A DNA stretch of 64,000 bases, taken from Bradyrhizobium diazoefficiens. Lineage in GTDB: Bacteria; Pseudomonadota; Alphaproteobacteria; Rhizobiales; Xanthobacteraceae. How positions within the stretch are numbered: the stretch's first letter is position 1; every line of letters begins with the position of its first letter. Positions 10,310-19,327 of the stretch are shown here, one piece after another. The notes below the pieces were generated by a model. The model was not told where the DNA came from and did not search any database. It saw only the letters and a program-made list of their open reading frames with translations. Made by a program: the position numbers and the translations under genes. The DNA is taken from assembly GCF_016599855.1 (NCBI RefSeq), contig NZ_CP067041.1, forward strand, positions 744,001 through 808,000. Reading direction: 5' to 3'.

Positions 10310-11377
10310 TCACGGCACAGCAAACCGCAGCGTCTTGCCACCGCTCGACATATCCACGGCGCCAAACCCCGTCGCTACAAACCCCCGCGCGCCGCAATCG
10401 GTCTGCTGAACGGTCTCGAATTTGGTCTCGCGGGTGCAGAGCTGCTTGTCGCCGCCCCAGTTCAGCGGCTTGTCCTTCAGCTTGATGGCGCGGTTGTCGC
10501 TGTCGACGGCTTCCGCGAAGCTGAAGATCTGCTTCGGCTGCCCGGTCACATCAGGATGCAGGCACGTCTTGGGATCGATCCGGTACCAGCCGCGGCTGGT
10601 CACCGACTTGCCGTCGCCGGTTGCGACGGCTGCCATCACCTTGTGCGGCGTGTCGTTGCACCAGGTCAGGCCGCTGGTGGACGGCGTCTGCGCCGCATCG
10701 ACCATGGTCTTGAAGATATTCGGCGAGGAAACCAATTCAGAGGAGAGCCCGCGGCTTTTCAGGAACGCGGCCAATGCGGCCTGCGTCTTCGGCCCGTCGA
10801 CGCCGTCGATCGCACCGACGTCGTAACCCGCAATCACCAGCAGCCGCTGGATGCCGGCGAGCCGCGCCTGCTCGTCGTCATATTCGGAATCCTCGGCGAG
10901 ATAGGCGACGAGATTGCCGTCGTCGCCCTGTGTCGGCGTGATCTGGGTGAAAGGGGCTTGCGTCTGGCCGCTGCGGCACTGCCGCGCGGCCGCGATGACG
11001 AAATTGTCCTGCGCCACGCACAGCATGTCGCTGCCGTTCTGCGGGATTGGGGAAGCGCCATAGAGGCCGAGCGCGCGGGCATTGAGCAGGATGCGGTCGG
11101 CGGTGAGCGTGCCCTGCACCACCACGCGGCAGGTGGCGGGATCGATCCTGAACCAGCCGCGCGTCGCAGTCGCCGCCTTATCGTCGATGCCGATCGCGGC
11201 CTCGACGACATAGGACATGCGGTTGCAGATCCTGAGGTCGGCGAAAGCAGGCGCGGAGGAGAAGAAGAACGAGACGGCCGCCGCGGGCAGCGTCATCAGG
11301 AGGCGCGTCAGAGACGAGCGGCGGTGTCGCCGCTCTTGCCCCGCGATGACGGCATCTCTCGTCTTCTCGTCGCTCAC
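10310..11377 (-). CDS. DUF1036 protein with a peptidoglycan-binding-like segment
   Basis: 355 residues. A signal peptide or anchor spans about residues 24-46 ([22 protein letters not shown]). Two DUF1036-like modules follow: [17 protein letters not shown]...[12 protein letters not shown] and, after residue about 225, [15 protein letters not shown]...[12 protein letters not shown]. Between them lies a short PG_binding_1-like stretch ([23 protein letters not shown]). The duplicate WxRIDPxTC motif with paired cysteines suggests an exported disulfide-containing protein. Its ATG overlaps the argB stop by 4 bp, so it is translationally coupled to argB, although no functional link is evident. Confidence 0.82.
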   Translation of the reverse strand: MSDEKTRDAVIAGQERRHRRSSLTRLLMTLPAAAVSFFFSSAPAFADLRICNRMSYVVEAAIGIDDKAATATRGWFRIDPATCRVVVQGTLTADRILLNARALGLYGASPIPQNGSDMLCVAQDNFVIAAARQCRSGQTQAPFTQITPTQGDDGNLVAYLAEDSEYDDEQARLAGIQRLLVIAGYDVGAIDGVDGPKTQAALAAFLKSRGLSSELVSSPNIFKTMVDAAQTPSTSGLTWCNDTPHKVMAAVATGDGKSVTSRGWYRIDPKTCLHPDVTGQPKQIFSFAEAVDSDNRAIKLKDKPLNWGGDKQLCTRETKFETVQQTDCGARGFVATGFGAVDMSSGGKTLRFAVP

Positions 11378-12261
11378 TTATGGATCAGCGTTCCCGTGCC
11401 CTGGTTGGTGAAGAGCTCGAGCAGCACCGCATGCTGCATCTTGCCGTCGATGATGACGACGCCCTCGACGCCCTGCTCGAGCGCGTAGATGCAGGTCTCG
11501 ACCTTCGGAATCATGCCGCCGGAAATGGTGCCGTCGGCGATCAGCTTGCGGGCGTCCTTCACCGAGAGCTGCGGGATTAGCTTCTTCGATTTGTCGAGCA
11601 CGCCGGGCACGTCGGTGAGCAGCAACAGGCGCTTAGCCTTCAATGCACCAGCGACCGCACCGGCAAAGGTGTCGGCGTTGACGTTCAGCGTCTGGCCTTC
11701 TTTCGAGGTCGCGAGCGGCGCCAGCACCGGGATCAGCTCGTAGCCGATCAGCTGGTTGAGCAAGGTGAGGTCGACCTTCTCGGGGTCGCCGACGTAGCCG
11801 AGATCGACCGCCTTCTCGATATGCGAGTCCGGATCGACGATGGTGCGCGTCGTCTTCGACGCTTTCACCATGTTGCCGTCCTTGCCCGAGAGACCCACAG
11901 CCTTGCCGCCGGCCTCGTTAATATAGCCGACGAGCGACTTGTTGACAGAGCCGGCGAGCACCATCTCGACGATCTCGATCGTCGCGGCGTCGGTGATGCG
12001 CAGGCCCGCGGCGAATTCCGAGACGATGCCGAGGCGCTTGAGCATGGTCGCGATCTGCGGCCCGCCGCCATGCACGACCACCGGATTGATCGCGGTCTGC
12101 TCGAGCAGCACGATGTCGCGGGCAAAGTTCTTCGCGGTCTCCTCGTCGCCCATGGCATGGCCGCCATATTTGATGACGATGGTTTCTTCGTCGTACTGCT
12201 GCATGTGCGGCAGCGCTTCGGACAGGATGCGGGCCTGGTCGAGCGGGGAGATTTCGGTCAT
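11374..12261 (-). CDS. argB: Acetylglutamate kinase
   Basis: 295 residues of the amino-acid kinase family. IKYGGHAMG near the N-terminus and [14 protein letters not shown] bind nucleotide and substrate; [10 protein letters not shown] and [10 protein letters not shown] are conserved downstream motifs. It phosphorylates N-acetyl-L-glutamate, the second step of arginine synthesis. In this family the N-terminal helix decides arginine feedback, and here it is preceded by [19 protein letters not shown], which fits the long-helix arginine-sensitive type (inference). Confidence 0.96.
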   Translation of the reverse strand: MTEISPLDQARILSEALPHMQQYDEETIVIKYGGHAMGDEETAKNFARDIVLLEQTAINPVVVHGGGPQIATMLKRLGIVSEFAAGLRITDAATIEIVEMVLAGSVNKSLVGYINEAGGKAVGLSGKDGNMVKASKTTRTIVDPDSHIEKAVDLGYVGDPEKVDLTLLNQLIGYELIPVLAPLATSKEGQTLNVNADTFAGAVAGALKAKRLLLLTDVPGVLDKSKKLIPQLSVKDARKLIADGTISGGMIPKVETCIYALEQGVEGVVIIDGKMQHAVLLELFTNQGTGTLIHK

Positions 12262-12335
12262 GAGGCGGATCTCGCTGGCGGGACTAACGCGGCCAGCGTT
12301 CTATCCGATTGGCGGGCGAGGCGCAAAGTGATGTT

Positions 12336-12457
12336 CTCGTGCCCCGGACGCAGCGCAGCGCTCCTTCAGCGGTGCGCTGCAGAACCGGGGCCCATGTCGC
12401 TGCTGGGTCCCGGTTCTGCGGAGCGTCACTGCGTGCCGCACCGCGCCGGGACACGAG
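12336..12457. repeat. Intergenic palindromic repeat (ctcgtgcc / cacgag type)
   Basis: Left end ctcgtgccccggacgcagcg and right end gcgccgggacacgag pair as an imperfect inverted repeat, with inner arms agaaccggggccc and gggtcccggttct that pair almost perfectly. It lies between the DUF423 gene and argB, both read on the minus strand. Confidence 0.8.
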
Positions 12458-12462
12458 CGTCA

Positions 12463-12825
12463 TTATTTCCGCGCCACCACCGCGGCCAGCGTCACCGCCA
12501 GCCAACTCAAAATCATCACCGTTCCGCCGGTCGGCGCGGCGAACGGAAACAGCGAATGCCCGGCATATTGCAGCACAGTGAGGTCGCCGGCGAACAGCGC
12601 GGCGCCGATCACGAAGCCGAACGCGGCGATCAGGCCAATTCCGCCGTGCAGCAGGCCGCGCGCGAGCAGGGCGGCGCAGGCCAATATGGCAGTTGCATGA
12701 AACAGCAGCATGGCGCTGGCAGAGGCAAGCCGGCCGGCATCAGTACCATGGGCGGAGGCGGCGGCCAGCGCGACGCCGGCGGCGCCCATCACGCCGGCAA
12801 GGGCGATCAGCAGGCGAGCCATCAC
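12463..12825 (-). CDS. DUF423 family small membrane protein
   Basis: 120 residues with four hydrophobic segments. The N-terminal GVMGAAGVALAAASAHG and the later FHATAILACAALL and GAALFAGDLTVLQ are the typical DUF423 pattern (inner membrane, function unknown). The ATG at 12825 overlaps the stop codon of engB by 4 bp, so it is translated from the same message. Confidence 0.88.
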   Translation of the reverse strand: MMARLLIALAGVMGAAGVALAAASAHGTDAGRLASASAMLLFHATAILACAALLARGLLHGGIGLIAAFGFVIGAALFAGDLTVLQYAGHSLFPFAAPTGGTVMILSWLAVTLAAVVARK

Positions 12826-13475
12826 TTGGTCCGCTCCTCCAGCAGCTTCGCCATCGCCGCCCGCAGTTCGGCCATGCCGGTCGCGCTGCGCGACGAGGTC
12901 GCGATCACATTCGGGAATGCGGCAGGATGTTTGGCGAGCGAGGCTTCGGTCTCGGCGATGCAGGATTGCAGCTCGGAGGCCTTCACCTGGTCGGCCTTGG
13001 TCAGCACGATCTGGTAGCTGACGGCAGAGCGGTCGAGCGTCTTCAGGACTTCGAGATCGACGTCCTTCAAGCCGTGGCGTGCGTCGATCAGCACGTAGAC
13101 GCGCGCGAGCGAGGCGCGTCCCAGCAGGAATTTGTGGATCAGCTCGGTCCAGGACGCGACCTGGCTCTTCGGCGCCTTGGCATAGCCATAGCCGGGCATG
13201 TCGACGAGGCGCAGGTCAGCCTTGCCCGGGACCTCGAAGAAGATCAGCTCTTGCGTGCGGCCCGGCGTATGCGAGGTGCGCGCCAGCGCATTACGGCCGG
13301 TCAGCGCGTTGATCAGGCTCGACTTGCCGACATTGGAGCGGCCGGCAACGGCGATCTCCAGCCCCGCCATCGGCGGCAGCGTTTGAATCGAGGGCGAAGC
13401 CCAGATGAACTGCCAGTCGCGGGCGAACAGCTTTCGCCCGGCTTCGATCAGCTTCGCATCTTTGTCGTCGGTCAT
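12822..13475 (-). CDS. engB: Ribosome-biogenesis GTPase EngB/YsxC
   Basis: 217 residues from the ATG at 13475 (MTDDKDAKLIEAGRKLF). G1 is GRSNVGKSSL, G3 is DMPGYGYA, G4 is TKAD and G5 is ATSS, so all GTP-binding motifs are intact. The family acts in large-subunit ribosome assembly. An in-frame ATG at 13499 exists, but the added codons lie inside a palindromic repeat, so the shorter start is preferred. It follows yidC and overlaps DUF423. Confidence 0.94.
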   Translation of the reverse strand: MTDDKDAKLIEAGRKLFARDWQFIWASPSIQTLPPMAGLEIAVAGRSNVGKSSLINALTGRNALARTSHTPGRTQELIFFEVPGKADLRLVDMPGYGYAKAPKSQVASWTELIHKFLLGRASLARVYVLIDARHGLKDVDLEVLKTLDRSAVSYQIVLTKADQVKASELQSCIAETEASLAKHPAAFPNVIATSSRSATGMAELRAAMAKLLEERTK

Positions 13476-13494
13476 GCGAAGCTCTTTGCTTGCT

Positions 13495-13578
13495 GTCATT
13501 CCCGGGCGATGCGCAGCATCGACCCCGGAATCTCGAGATTCCGGGTCTGGTGCTTCGCACCGTCCCGGAATGACGGAG
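13495..13578. repeat. Intergenic palindromic repeat between yidC and engB
   Basis: tgtcattcccggg at the left and cccggaatgac at the right pair, with an internal perfect palindrome ccggaatctcgagattccgg. This 'gtcattcc' repeat class also occurs at 17915-18020. It separates yidC from engB within the minus-strand series. Confidence 0.8.
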
Positions 13579-13580
13579 CG

Positions 13581-15428
13581 CTACGTCGCCTTCCTCGCGA
13601 ACGTCGCCTTGAGATTGTCGAACAGCTCCACCTTCACGCCGTTGCGGCGCATGATGAAGCTCTGCTGGAGCACGGAGAGCGTGTTGTTCCAGGCCCAGTA
13701 GATCACGAGGCCCGCCGGGAAGCCCGCCAGCATGAAGGTGAAGATCAGCGGCATCCAGTTGAAGATGATCTGCTGGGTCGGATCCGGCGGCGTCGGATTC
13801 AGCTTCATCTGGAACCACATCGTGATGCCCATGATAAGGGGCCAGATGCCGAGATGCAGATAGTGCCCGAACATCGGAAGCTGGGTCGGGTCGTAGTGCA
13901 GCAGCCCGAACAGTGTGAACAGATTGGTCGGATCGGGCGCCGAGAGATCCTTGATCCAGCCGAAGAACGGCGCGTGCCGCATCTCGATCGTGACGAACAG
14001 CACCTTGTAGAGCGAGAAGAACACCGGGATCTGGATCACCACGGGAAGACAGCCGGCGACCGGATTGATCTTCTCCTTGCGGTAGATCTCCATCATCTCC
14101 TGCTGCTGCTTCACCTTGTCGTCAGGATAGCGCTCCTTCAGCGCCTGAAGCTGCGGCTGGACCGACTTCATCTTCGCCATCGAGGCGTAGGACTTGTTCG
14201 CCAGCGGGAAGAACAAGAGCTTCACGATCACGGTCACGAGCAGGATCGAGATGCCGAAATTGCCGAAGAAACGGTAGAAGAAGTCGAGGCCGAGGAACAT
14301 CGGCTTGGTGATGAAGTAGAACCAGCCCCAATCGATCAAGAGATCGAAATGGTTCAGCCCGAGCTCCTTGTTATAGCCGCCGAGGCCTGCGAACGGGAAC
14401 ACGCCGACCACGCCGGCTTCCTTGGCGCCGGCAAACAGCCGCGCATTCGCGGTCGCCGTGCCGCCGATCGCGACGGTGACGGGATCGAGCAGATAGTCGG
14501 TCTGGTAGGTATGGACGTTGCCGGTGAGGTTCGAGGAGAACCGCGCCTGAAGCTGAGCGCTGGTATCGGGCAACAGCGCCGAGGCCCAGTACTTGTCGGT
14601 CATGCCGAGCCAGCCATCGGTGGCCTTGAAGCTCACCGACTTGGCTTCATCGATCTTCTTGTAGGCGTATTCCTGCAAGCCATCGAGATAGCCGATCAGG
14701 CCCTCATGCAGGATGTAATAGCCGGAGACCTGCGGCGTGCCATGGCGCGAGATCAGCGCGAACGGGTAGAGCGTAACAGGCGCGTTGCCGACATTGCTCA
14801 CCTCGTCCTTGACCGTGAAGAGATAGTGGTCGTCGACCGAGATGGTGCGGCGGAAGGTGAGGCCCTCGCCGTTATCCCACTTCAGCACAACAGGCGTGGT
14901 CGGCGTCAGGCTGCCGCTGCCGTCCTGCTGCCAGACGGCCTGGGCATCAGGCATCTTCGACGATACACCCGTCGCGGCCACCCAGCCGAACTCGGCGTAA
15001 TAGGGCTCTGCCGTGCCAGAGGGCGAGTAGAGAATGATCGGCGGTGATTTCGGGTCGACGGTCTCGCGGAATTGCAGCAGCGCGAGGTCGTCGATGCGGC
15101 CGCCCTTGAGCGAGATGCTGCCGGCGAGGCGCGGCGTATCGATCTTCACGCGCGGGCTCGATGCAATCGCGGTGTCGCGGGCAACGACCGGCTGGGCCTG
15201 CTGGTTCGCGCCCGGCGCGGTGGTCGGCGCCGGCGCGCTGCCGGATTGCGGCGTGGTGCCCGGCGTCGCGGACGCCGTCGACTGCGGATTGGTCTTCTGG
15301 AGCTCGGCCTGCGTCTGCTGCTGGGCGCGCTGCTTCTCCATCGCCGGCACGTTGTAGAAGTACTGCCAGGCGATCAGCACTAGGCCGGACAGAATGACGG
15401 CGAGGATGGTATTGCGATTGTCAGTCAT
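13581..15428 (-). CDS. yidC: Membrane protein insertase YidC/Oxa1
   Basis: 615 residues from the ATG at 15428 (MTDNRNTILAVILSGLVLIAWQYFYN). An N-terminal membrane anchor is followed by an Ala/Gln/Pro-rich linker, a large periplasmic beta-sandwich domain (about 90-350) and a C-terminal five-helix insertase core (WGWFYFITKPMFLGLDFFYR ending FIMRRNGVKVELFDNL). It inserts Sec-dependent and independent inner-membrane proteins. The frame is open further upstream to 15602, overlapping rnpA, but YidC homology starts at MTDNRN. The gene sits in the conserved rpmH-rnpA-yidC block; no yidD is seen between rnpA and yidC. Confidence 0.96.
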   Translation of the reverse strand: MTDNRNTILAVILSGLVLIAWQYFYNVPAMEKQRAQQQTQAELQKTNPQSTASATPGTTPQSGSAPAPTTAPGANQQAQPVVARDTAIASSPRVKIDTPRLAGSISLKGGRIDDLALLQFRETVDPKSPPIILYSPSGTAEPYYAEFGWVAATGVSSKMPDAQAVWQQDGSGSLTPTTPVVLKWDNGEGLTFRRTISVDDHYLFTVKDEVSNVGNAPVTLYPFALISRHGTPQVSGYYILHEGLIGYLDGLQEYAYKKIDEAKSVSFKATDGWLGMTDKYWASALLPDTSAQLQARFSSNLTGNVHTYQTDYLLDPVTVAIGGTATANARLFAGAKEAGVVGVFPFAGLGGYNKELGLNHFDLLIDWGWFYFITKPMFLGLDFFYRFFGNFGISILLVTVIVKLLFFPLANKSYASMAKMKSVQPQLQALKERYPDDKVKQQQEMMEIYRKEKINPVAGCLPVVIQIPVFFSLYKVLFVTIEMRHAPFFGWIKDLSAPDPTNLFTLFGLLHYDPTQLPMFGHYLHLGIWPLIMGITMWFQMKLNPTPPDPTQQIIFNWMPLIFTFMLAGFPAGLVIYWAWNNTLSVLQQSFIMRRNGVKVELFDNLKATFARKAT

Positions 15429-15444
15429 CACTTTGGTCTCGTCA

Positions 15445-15828
15445 TCAATCCGGTTTGCGGCTGGCGGGTGGGCCGGGCCTCTGCCCGCGTGATTCCTTGG
15501 GCGTATGCCGCGCGGGCTTCGCGAACGCCATGCGCATATCGTCGAGCATGACCGCGAAGTCGCGCGAGAGCGCGTCCCTGCGGCCGACCAGCACGTAATC
15601 ATGATGGGGTTGCATCGATACCGGATCGAGCCGCTTCACCAATTCGCGAAGCCGGCGCCGGATGCGATTGCGCTCGGGGGCGTTGCCGTTCTTTTTGGTA
15701 ACGGTGAAGCCGATCCGGATCGGGCCAACGTCGTCGCGACGGCGGCTTTGCAGGACGAACGCGGGACTATTCACCCGCGCGCCATTGGCAACGGCGAGGA
15801 AATCCGCTCGCTGCCTCAGCCGATCCAT
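15445..15828 (-). CDS. rnpA: Ribonuclease P protein component
   Basis: 127 residues from the ATG at 15828 (MDRLRQRADFLAVANG). The RNase P signature is RIGFTVTKKNGNAPERNRIRRRLRE; the C-terminus is a basic, Pro-rich extension. It binds the catalytic RNase P RNA and assists tRNA 5' maturation. It lies 26 bp downstream of rpmH and 16 bp upstream of yidC. The open frame to 16068 is antisense-like upstream and has no homology. Confidence 0.93.
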   Translation of the reverse strand: MDRLRQRADFLAVANGARVNSPAFVLQSRRRDDVGPIRIGFTVTKKNGNAPERNRIRRRLRELVKRLDPVSMQPHHDYVLVGRRDALSRDFAVMLDDMRMAFAKPARHTPKESRGQRPGPPASRKPD

Positions 15829-15854
15829 GATGAAATCCCAAAAGGGGGTCCGGC

Positions 15855-15989
15855 TCAGGCGCTCAGACGCTTGCGGCCGCGGGCGCGGCGCGCGGCAAGA
15901 ACCTTGCGGCCGCCTGCCGTGGCAAGACGAGCACGGAAACCGTGACGGCGCTTGCGCACCAGTTTGCTGGGTTGATAAGTCCGCTTCAC
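15855..15989 (-). CDS. rpmH: 50S ribosomal protein L34 (GTG start)
   Basis: 44 residues, [20 protein letters not shown]..., a complete L34. The start is the GTG at 15989, preceded by a GGAGAAAA ribosome binding site; no ATG lies at the conserved position, and the ATG at 16103 would add an unrelated 38-residue leader. Very rich in Arg and Lys, as required for rRNA contact. First gene of the rnpA-yidC series. Confidence 0.95.
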   Translation of the reverse strand: MKRTYQPSKLVRKRRHGFRARLATAGGRKVLAARRARGRKRLSA

Positions 15990-16351
15990 GGGTTTTTCTC
16001 CGCTGACCGGGCAATTTGCCTGTAGAATTGATGGTAAAGTCCGGAAGATGCGGCCCAAAATGGGCCATTTCCGGCCCCAGAAGAGCCGCTCCCGGTATCG
16101 CACCGGGTCATCGCGGACAATTTGCGCGGCTTATAAGCGAGCGTCTTGTTTTCGTCAACGCCGCAGGACCGCGCAGTTCCGGTGAATATCGCTGTTTCCT
16201 TGGGGTTTTTAACACTTGAGGTGGCAATTGGCGGTATCCCCGCTTACATCCGACCTTGGCACATTAGCGATCCGTAATTTGACCACCCCCAGGGGCGGGT
16301 CGCATCCTCCATGAGCCAAGCGCTATCAGAAGGCCAGCAGGGGCGAATTTC
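15990..16351. other. Divergent intergenic region between rpmH and the histidine kinase
   Basis: Apart from the rpmH promoter I see a short palindromic stretch (gcccaaaatgggc, with flanking partial symmetry, near 16052-16064) in the rpmH leader and an AT-rich tract with a T-run near 16199-16211. No gene is recognised here and no clear promoter for the kinase. Confidence 0.5.
16130..16158 (-). promoter_or_regulatory. Probable housekeeping promoter of rpmH
   Basis: Read on the minus strand, TTGACG (16158-16153), a 17-bp spacer and TATAAG (16135-16130) match the sigma-70/RpoD consensus well. Transcription would start near 16123, leaving an untranslated leader of about 130 nt before the rpmH GTG. 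Confidence 0.75.
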
Positions 16352-17890
16352 GTGGCAGCGACGGACCTCCAGCAGCCGACCCGGAATTTGGATCAGGACT
16401 TGGACCAAGCCCTGGATCGCCATTTGGACCGGCCGGACCAGCCGGTGACCCGAACGCGCGCGTCCGGCGGCCTCGGCCTGTCCGGCAAGCTGTTGCTGCT
16501 GACCGTCCCGCTGGTGATGATCGCGGCCGTCCTGCTCTATGTGCCCGCGATCGCCAACTTCTGGGTCAACAGGCTCAACGACCGCGTCGCCGCGGCCAAT
16601 ACGGCGGCGCTGGTGCTTGATGCCGCGCCGCTCGGCATGGTCCCCGATTCGCTGTCTCGCGAGATCCTGAAAAGCATCAATGCGCGCGCGGTCGCGATCA
16701 AGATGGGCCAGCAGCGCCGCCTGCTCGCCAGCGACAATCTGCCCAGCACGATCGCCCACGACATCGACCTCCGCGATATGACGGCGTGGGAGGCGATCAC
16801 CGGCTCGTTCCAGATGATGCTGGAGACCGGCAACCAGCCGATCCGCATCGTCGGTCCCGGCGTCGGCAATGCCCAGTTCATCGAGATCGTGACCGACGAC
16901 CTTCCGCTGCGCCAGTCGATGTACCGCTTCTCCCGCAACGTCGTGGTGGTCGCGCTGATTATCGGCGTTTTGACCGCGGGCCTGGTCTATCTCGCGCTGC
17001 ATTACCTTTTCGTGCGGCCGATGCGGCGGCTGACCGCCAGCCTGGTCGGTTTCCACGAGAATCCCGAAAGCTCGGCGCGGATCATCGTGCCGAGCCAGCG
17101 CAGCGACGAAATCGGCGTCGCCGAACGCGAATTGTCCGACATGCAGCGCGACCTAATGTCGATGCTGCACCAGAAGAGCCGGCTTGCCGCGCTCGGCCTC
17201 GCCGTCTCCAAAATCAATCACGATCTGCGCAACCTGCTCGCCTCGGCGCAGCTGCTGTCGGACCAGCTCGCCAGCGTGCCCGATCCGCGGGTGCAGCGTT
17301 TCGCGCCGAAGCTGGTGCGTTCGCTCGAGCGCGCCATCGCCTTCTGCCAGTCGACGCTGTCCTACGGTCGCGCCCAGGAGGCGGCGCCCGACCGTCGCAT
17401 GATGCTGGTCGAGCCCGTCGTGCTGGAGGTGCGCGAGACCGCGGGTCTTGCAAATGACGCCTCGATTGCCTGGGTCGCCGCGATCGAGCGTGGGCTCGCG
17501 GTCGACGCCGATCCCGACCAGCTGTTTCGCGTGCTGCTCAACCTAGTGCGCAACGCCGCCCAGGCGCTGGAGAGCCATGCTTCCGGCGACGGCGGCCCGC
17601 AGCAGATCCGGATCACCGGAAAGCGCGAAGGCGCGGTCGCCATCCTGGAGGTTTCCGATACCGGTCCCGGCGTGCCCCAGAAGACGAGGGAGCATCTGTT
17701 CGAGGCCTTCCAGACCTCCGGCCGCCCCGGCGGCAGCGGGCTTGGCCTCGCCATCGCGGCCGAGCTGGTCCGCGCCCATGGCGGCGACATCCATCTGGTC
17801 GAAGGCACGATCGGCGCCACCTTCCGGATCGTCATCCCCGACCGCCCGGTGGAACTCCTCTCCATCCGCAACGAGCGGGCGCGGGCGTAG
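16352..17890 (+). CDS. Sensor histidine kinase with HAMP linker
   Basis: 512 residues from a GTG at 16352. Two membrane helices (about 46-66 and 196-218) bracket a 130-residue periplasmic sensor region; a HAMP-like linker follows. The dimerisation box is KINHDLRNLLASAQ with phospho-acceptor H290, then N-box LLNLVRNAAQA, G1 SDTGPGVP, F LFEAFQTS and G2 GGSGLGLAIAAELVRAHGG. All kinase residues look intact. No response-regulator gene is adjacent, so it is an orphan kinase in this window. Its ligand is unknown. Confidence 0.9.
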   Translation: MAATDLQQPTRNLDQDLDQALDRHLDRPDQPVTRTRASGGLGLSGKLLLLTVPLVMIAAVLLYVPAIANFWVNRLNDRVAAANTAALVLDAAPLGMVPDSLSREILKSINARAVAIKMGQQRRLLASDNLPSTIAHDIDLRDMTAWEAITGSFQMMLETGNQPIRIVGPGVGNAQFIEIVTDDLPLRQSMYRFSRNVVVVALIIGVLTAGLVYLALHYLFVRPMRRLTASLVGFHENPESSARIIVPSQRSDEIGVAERELSDMQRDLMSMLHQKSRLAALGLAVSKINHDLRNLLASAQLLSDQLASVPDPRVQRFAPKLVRSLERAIAFCQSTLSYGRAQEAAPDRRMMLVEPVVLEVRETAGLANDASIAWVAAIERGLAVDADPDQLFRVLLNLVRNAAQALESHASGDGGPQQIRITGKREGAVAILEVSDTGPGVPQKTREHLFEAFQTSGRPGGSGLGLAIAAELVRAHGGDIHLVEGTIGATFRIVIPDRPVELLSIRNERARA

Positions 17891-17914
17891 CTAGGTCAGC
17901 GGCCGATCTGTGTC

Positions 17915-18020
17915 CGTCATTCCGGCGGCGCGTAGAGCCGAACCCGGAATCCAGAGGTTTTGGCGCGAGATTCCGCCCTTCTCGCTTCGCGAGCCCCGGA
18001 ATGGCGGGGAGAGATCGTCA
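17915..18020. repeat. Intergenic palindromic repeat after the histidine kinase gene
   Basis: tccgtcattccgg at the left and ccccggaatggcgggga at the right pair imperfectly; aacccggaatccagag near the middle is another member of the same 'gtcattccgg' class found at 13495-13578. Non-coding spacer between the kinase gene and tRNA-Arg. Confidence 0.7.
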
Positions 18021-18154
18021 TCTCCCTGCAAAATCTCCCCATCCCGGACCTTGCCAATCGGAGCAAGAGCGGCTAGTCAGAGCGCTCTTTCGCACCCCGC
18101 CGGCGCTGTCCGGAGGCTGCTTGCGGGCTTAAGCCCGCACTGATCGCGAAACAC

Positions 18155-18231
18155 GCGCCCGTAGCTCAGCTGGATAGAGCATCAGACTACGAATCTGAGG
18201 GTCGGACGTTCGAATCGTTCCGGGCGCGCCA
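18155..18231 (+). tRNA. tRNA-Arg (anticodon ACG)
   Basis: 77 nt including a genomically encoded CCA. The acceptor stem gcgcccg/cgggcgc pairs fully, the D arm contains agctcagctggatagagc, the anticodon stem tcaga/tctga encloses the loop ctacgaa with anticodon ACG, and the T arm contains gttcgaatc. It would read CGU/CGC/CGA codons after A34-to-inosine editing. A decayed ParDE pair begins about 60 bp downstream; no att duplication of the tRNA 3' end was noticed in the window. Confidence 0.96.
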
Positions 18232-18289
18232 TTTTCGATCTGCGCCAGACCGCGCAGGGATATCCCACCATTTCGCCAGCTTCGCAGCG

Positions 18290-18624
18290 CTATTTCCCGC
18301 TCTCGTCAGTGGCCGATGGAATGTGGCGTTGAAGGTCCATTCTGTCGTGCAGGATGCGGACAATTTCGATGGTCGTCTTGGACGCAACTCGGTTCATCAG
18401 GAAGTGACTTCCGCGATGTCCGTGTCGCGCGACGTGAAGCGTGTGAAGACCCTGGCCCCCGCAACGTCAGGACCGCGCGCAAGTTCGGCGATCGCCTGAA
18501 TGAGCGTGTTCCGATAGATTCGAGACTGTCGGGGGCCGAAATTCTCGGTGGTCCATTTCAGGATATTCGCAAAATCGAGCTCTGCGGCACCGCCGAGACG
18601 AATACGCCATCTCTGCTCGGCCAT
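18290..18624 (-). pseudogene. Frameshifted ParE-family toxin
   Basis: The start is the ATG at 18624 (MAEQRWRIRLGGAAELDF), which gives a good RelE/ParE N-terminus followed by ILKWTTENFGPRQSRIYRNTL. After RFTSRDTDIAE (near 18405) the frame hits a stop (18397). In the neighbouring frame the sequence continues GSHFLMNRVASKTTIEIVRILH, then DRMDLQRHIP, the typical ParE C-terminus, to a TAG at 18290. Families of this type normally have about 12-16 residues (an RTLHV...RGR-like stretch) between these parts, so a small deletion probably caused the shift. The intact product is therefore unlikely. Confidence 0.85.
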
Positions 18625-18631
18625 GAGGCGA

Positions 18632-18925
18632 CTATTCCGATGCTCGGGAAATAATCCTTTCCGAGAGATCATTCAAATAAGCGTGCAGGTCTCCCGCGGT
18701 TTCAAATTCCTTGAACTCGCCCCGGTCCAGTGCAGCGATTCCGACGCGAGCGGCTGCCCGCAGGGCCTTTAGCTTGCTCGCATCCTCGGCAGCGCGTTGC
18801 TCCACCAGTCGCAACCCGTCGCGCGACACCTCGCTGGCGTTCTGGTATCGGCCGGACTCGACGAGGGTCTCAATGAGTTCTTCCTGCCGTTTCGTCAGCA
18901 CAACGTTTTTGGTTGGCATCGGCAT
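18632..18925 (-). CDS. ParD-family antitoxin
   Basis: 97 residues, MPMPTKNVVLTKRQEELIETLVESGRYQNASEV..., the ribbon-helix-helix DNA-binding domain of ParD/CopG-type antitoxins, followed by a helical toxin-binding tail (KEFETAGDLHAYLNDLSERI). Translation may start at either of two ATGs (18925 or 18919). It ends 7 bp before the ParE start. The antitoxin frame is intact although its toxin is broken, which is a common decay order because loss of the toxin is tolerated. Confidence 0.88.
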   Translation of the reverse strand: MPMPTKNVVLTKRQEELIETLVESGRYQNASEVSRDGLRLVEQRAAEDASKLKALRAAARVGIAALDRGEFKEFETAGDLHAYLNDLSERIISRASE

Positions 18926-19327
18926 CCTCTCCGACTGTTCGAGAACATGGAGCAGCTATGGCATATTATGCCATAGCCAATTCACCGGCACAGCCATCCG
19001 ATCGGCGTCATGTGGCTGGCAGCCGCAGCGCATGAACGTCGAGCAGCTCGCGCTTTTGGCGCCGCCGTCATAGTGCCGCAGCGAAGCAATAGTGCCATCT
19101 TCATCGGCCGAGGCGCGCCACTCTACGCTGGAGCATGATACAGCGGCCAGCATGCACACTTCCCCGCGCAGGCGTGCTTCGCTGACGAAGCGGCCTTCAC
19201 GCGACCCAACTTCGCCATGATGTGGAGGCAGTCGATGTCATGCGGTCGCACTGAGAGAGCAACGTTTGCATCGGCGCACTTCCGCGAGGCTTGTAGCTCC
19301 GCGCTCATTACCCGGCACGATGGGACG
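18926..19327. other. Gene-poor spacer with possible coding remnant on the minus strand
   Basis: About 400 bp. A palindrome, atggcatattatgccat (18957-18973), lies just upstream of parD and could be its autoregulatory operator. On the minus strand one frame reads PPHHGEVGSREGRFVSEARL and continues RGEVCMLAAV, then a Cys-rich stretch to about 18956, beginning after a stop and without a good start; I cannot assign it and treat it as a possible remnant. Confidence 0.4.

Noticed and set aside
12693..15047. 784-codon open frame on the plus strand
   Set aside because: It runs antisense to engB and yidC, is rich in His/Arg/Asp/Gly as expected from reverse GC-rich codons, and has no family motif.
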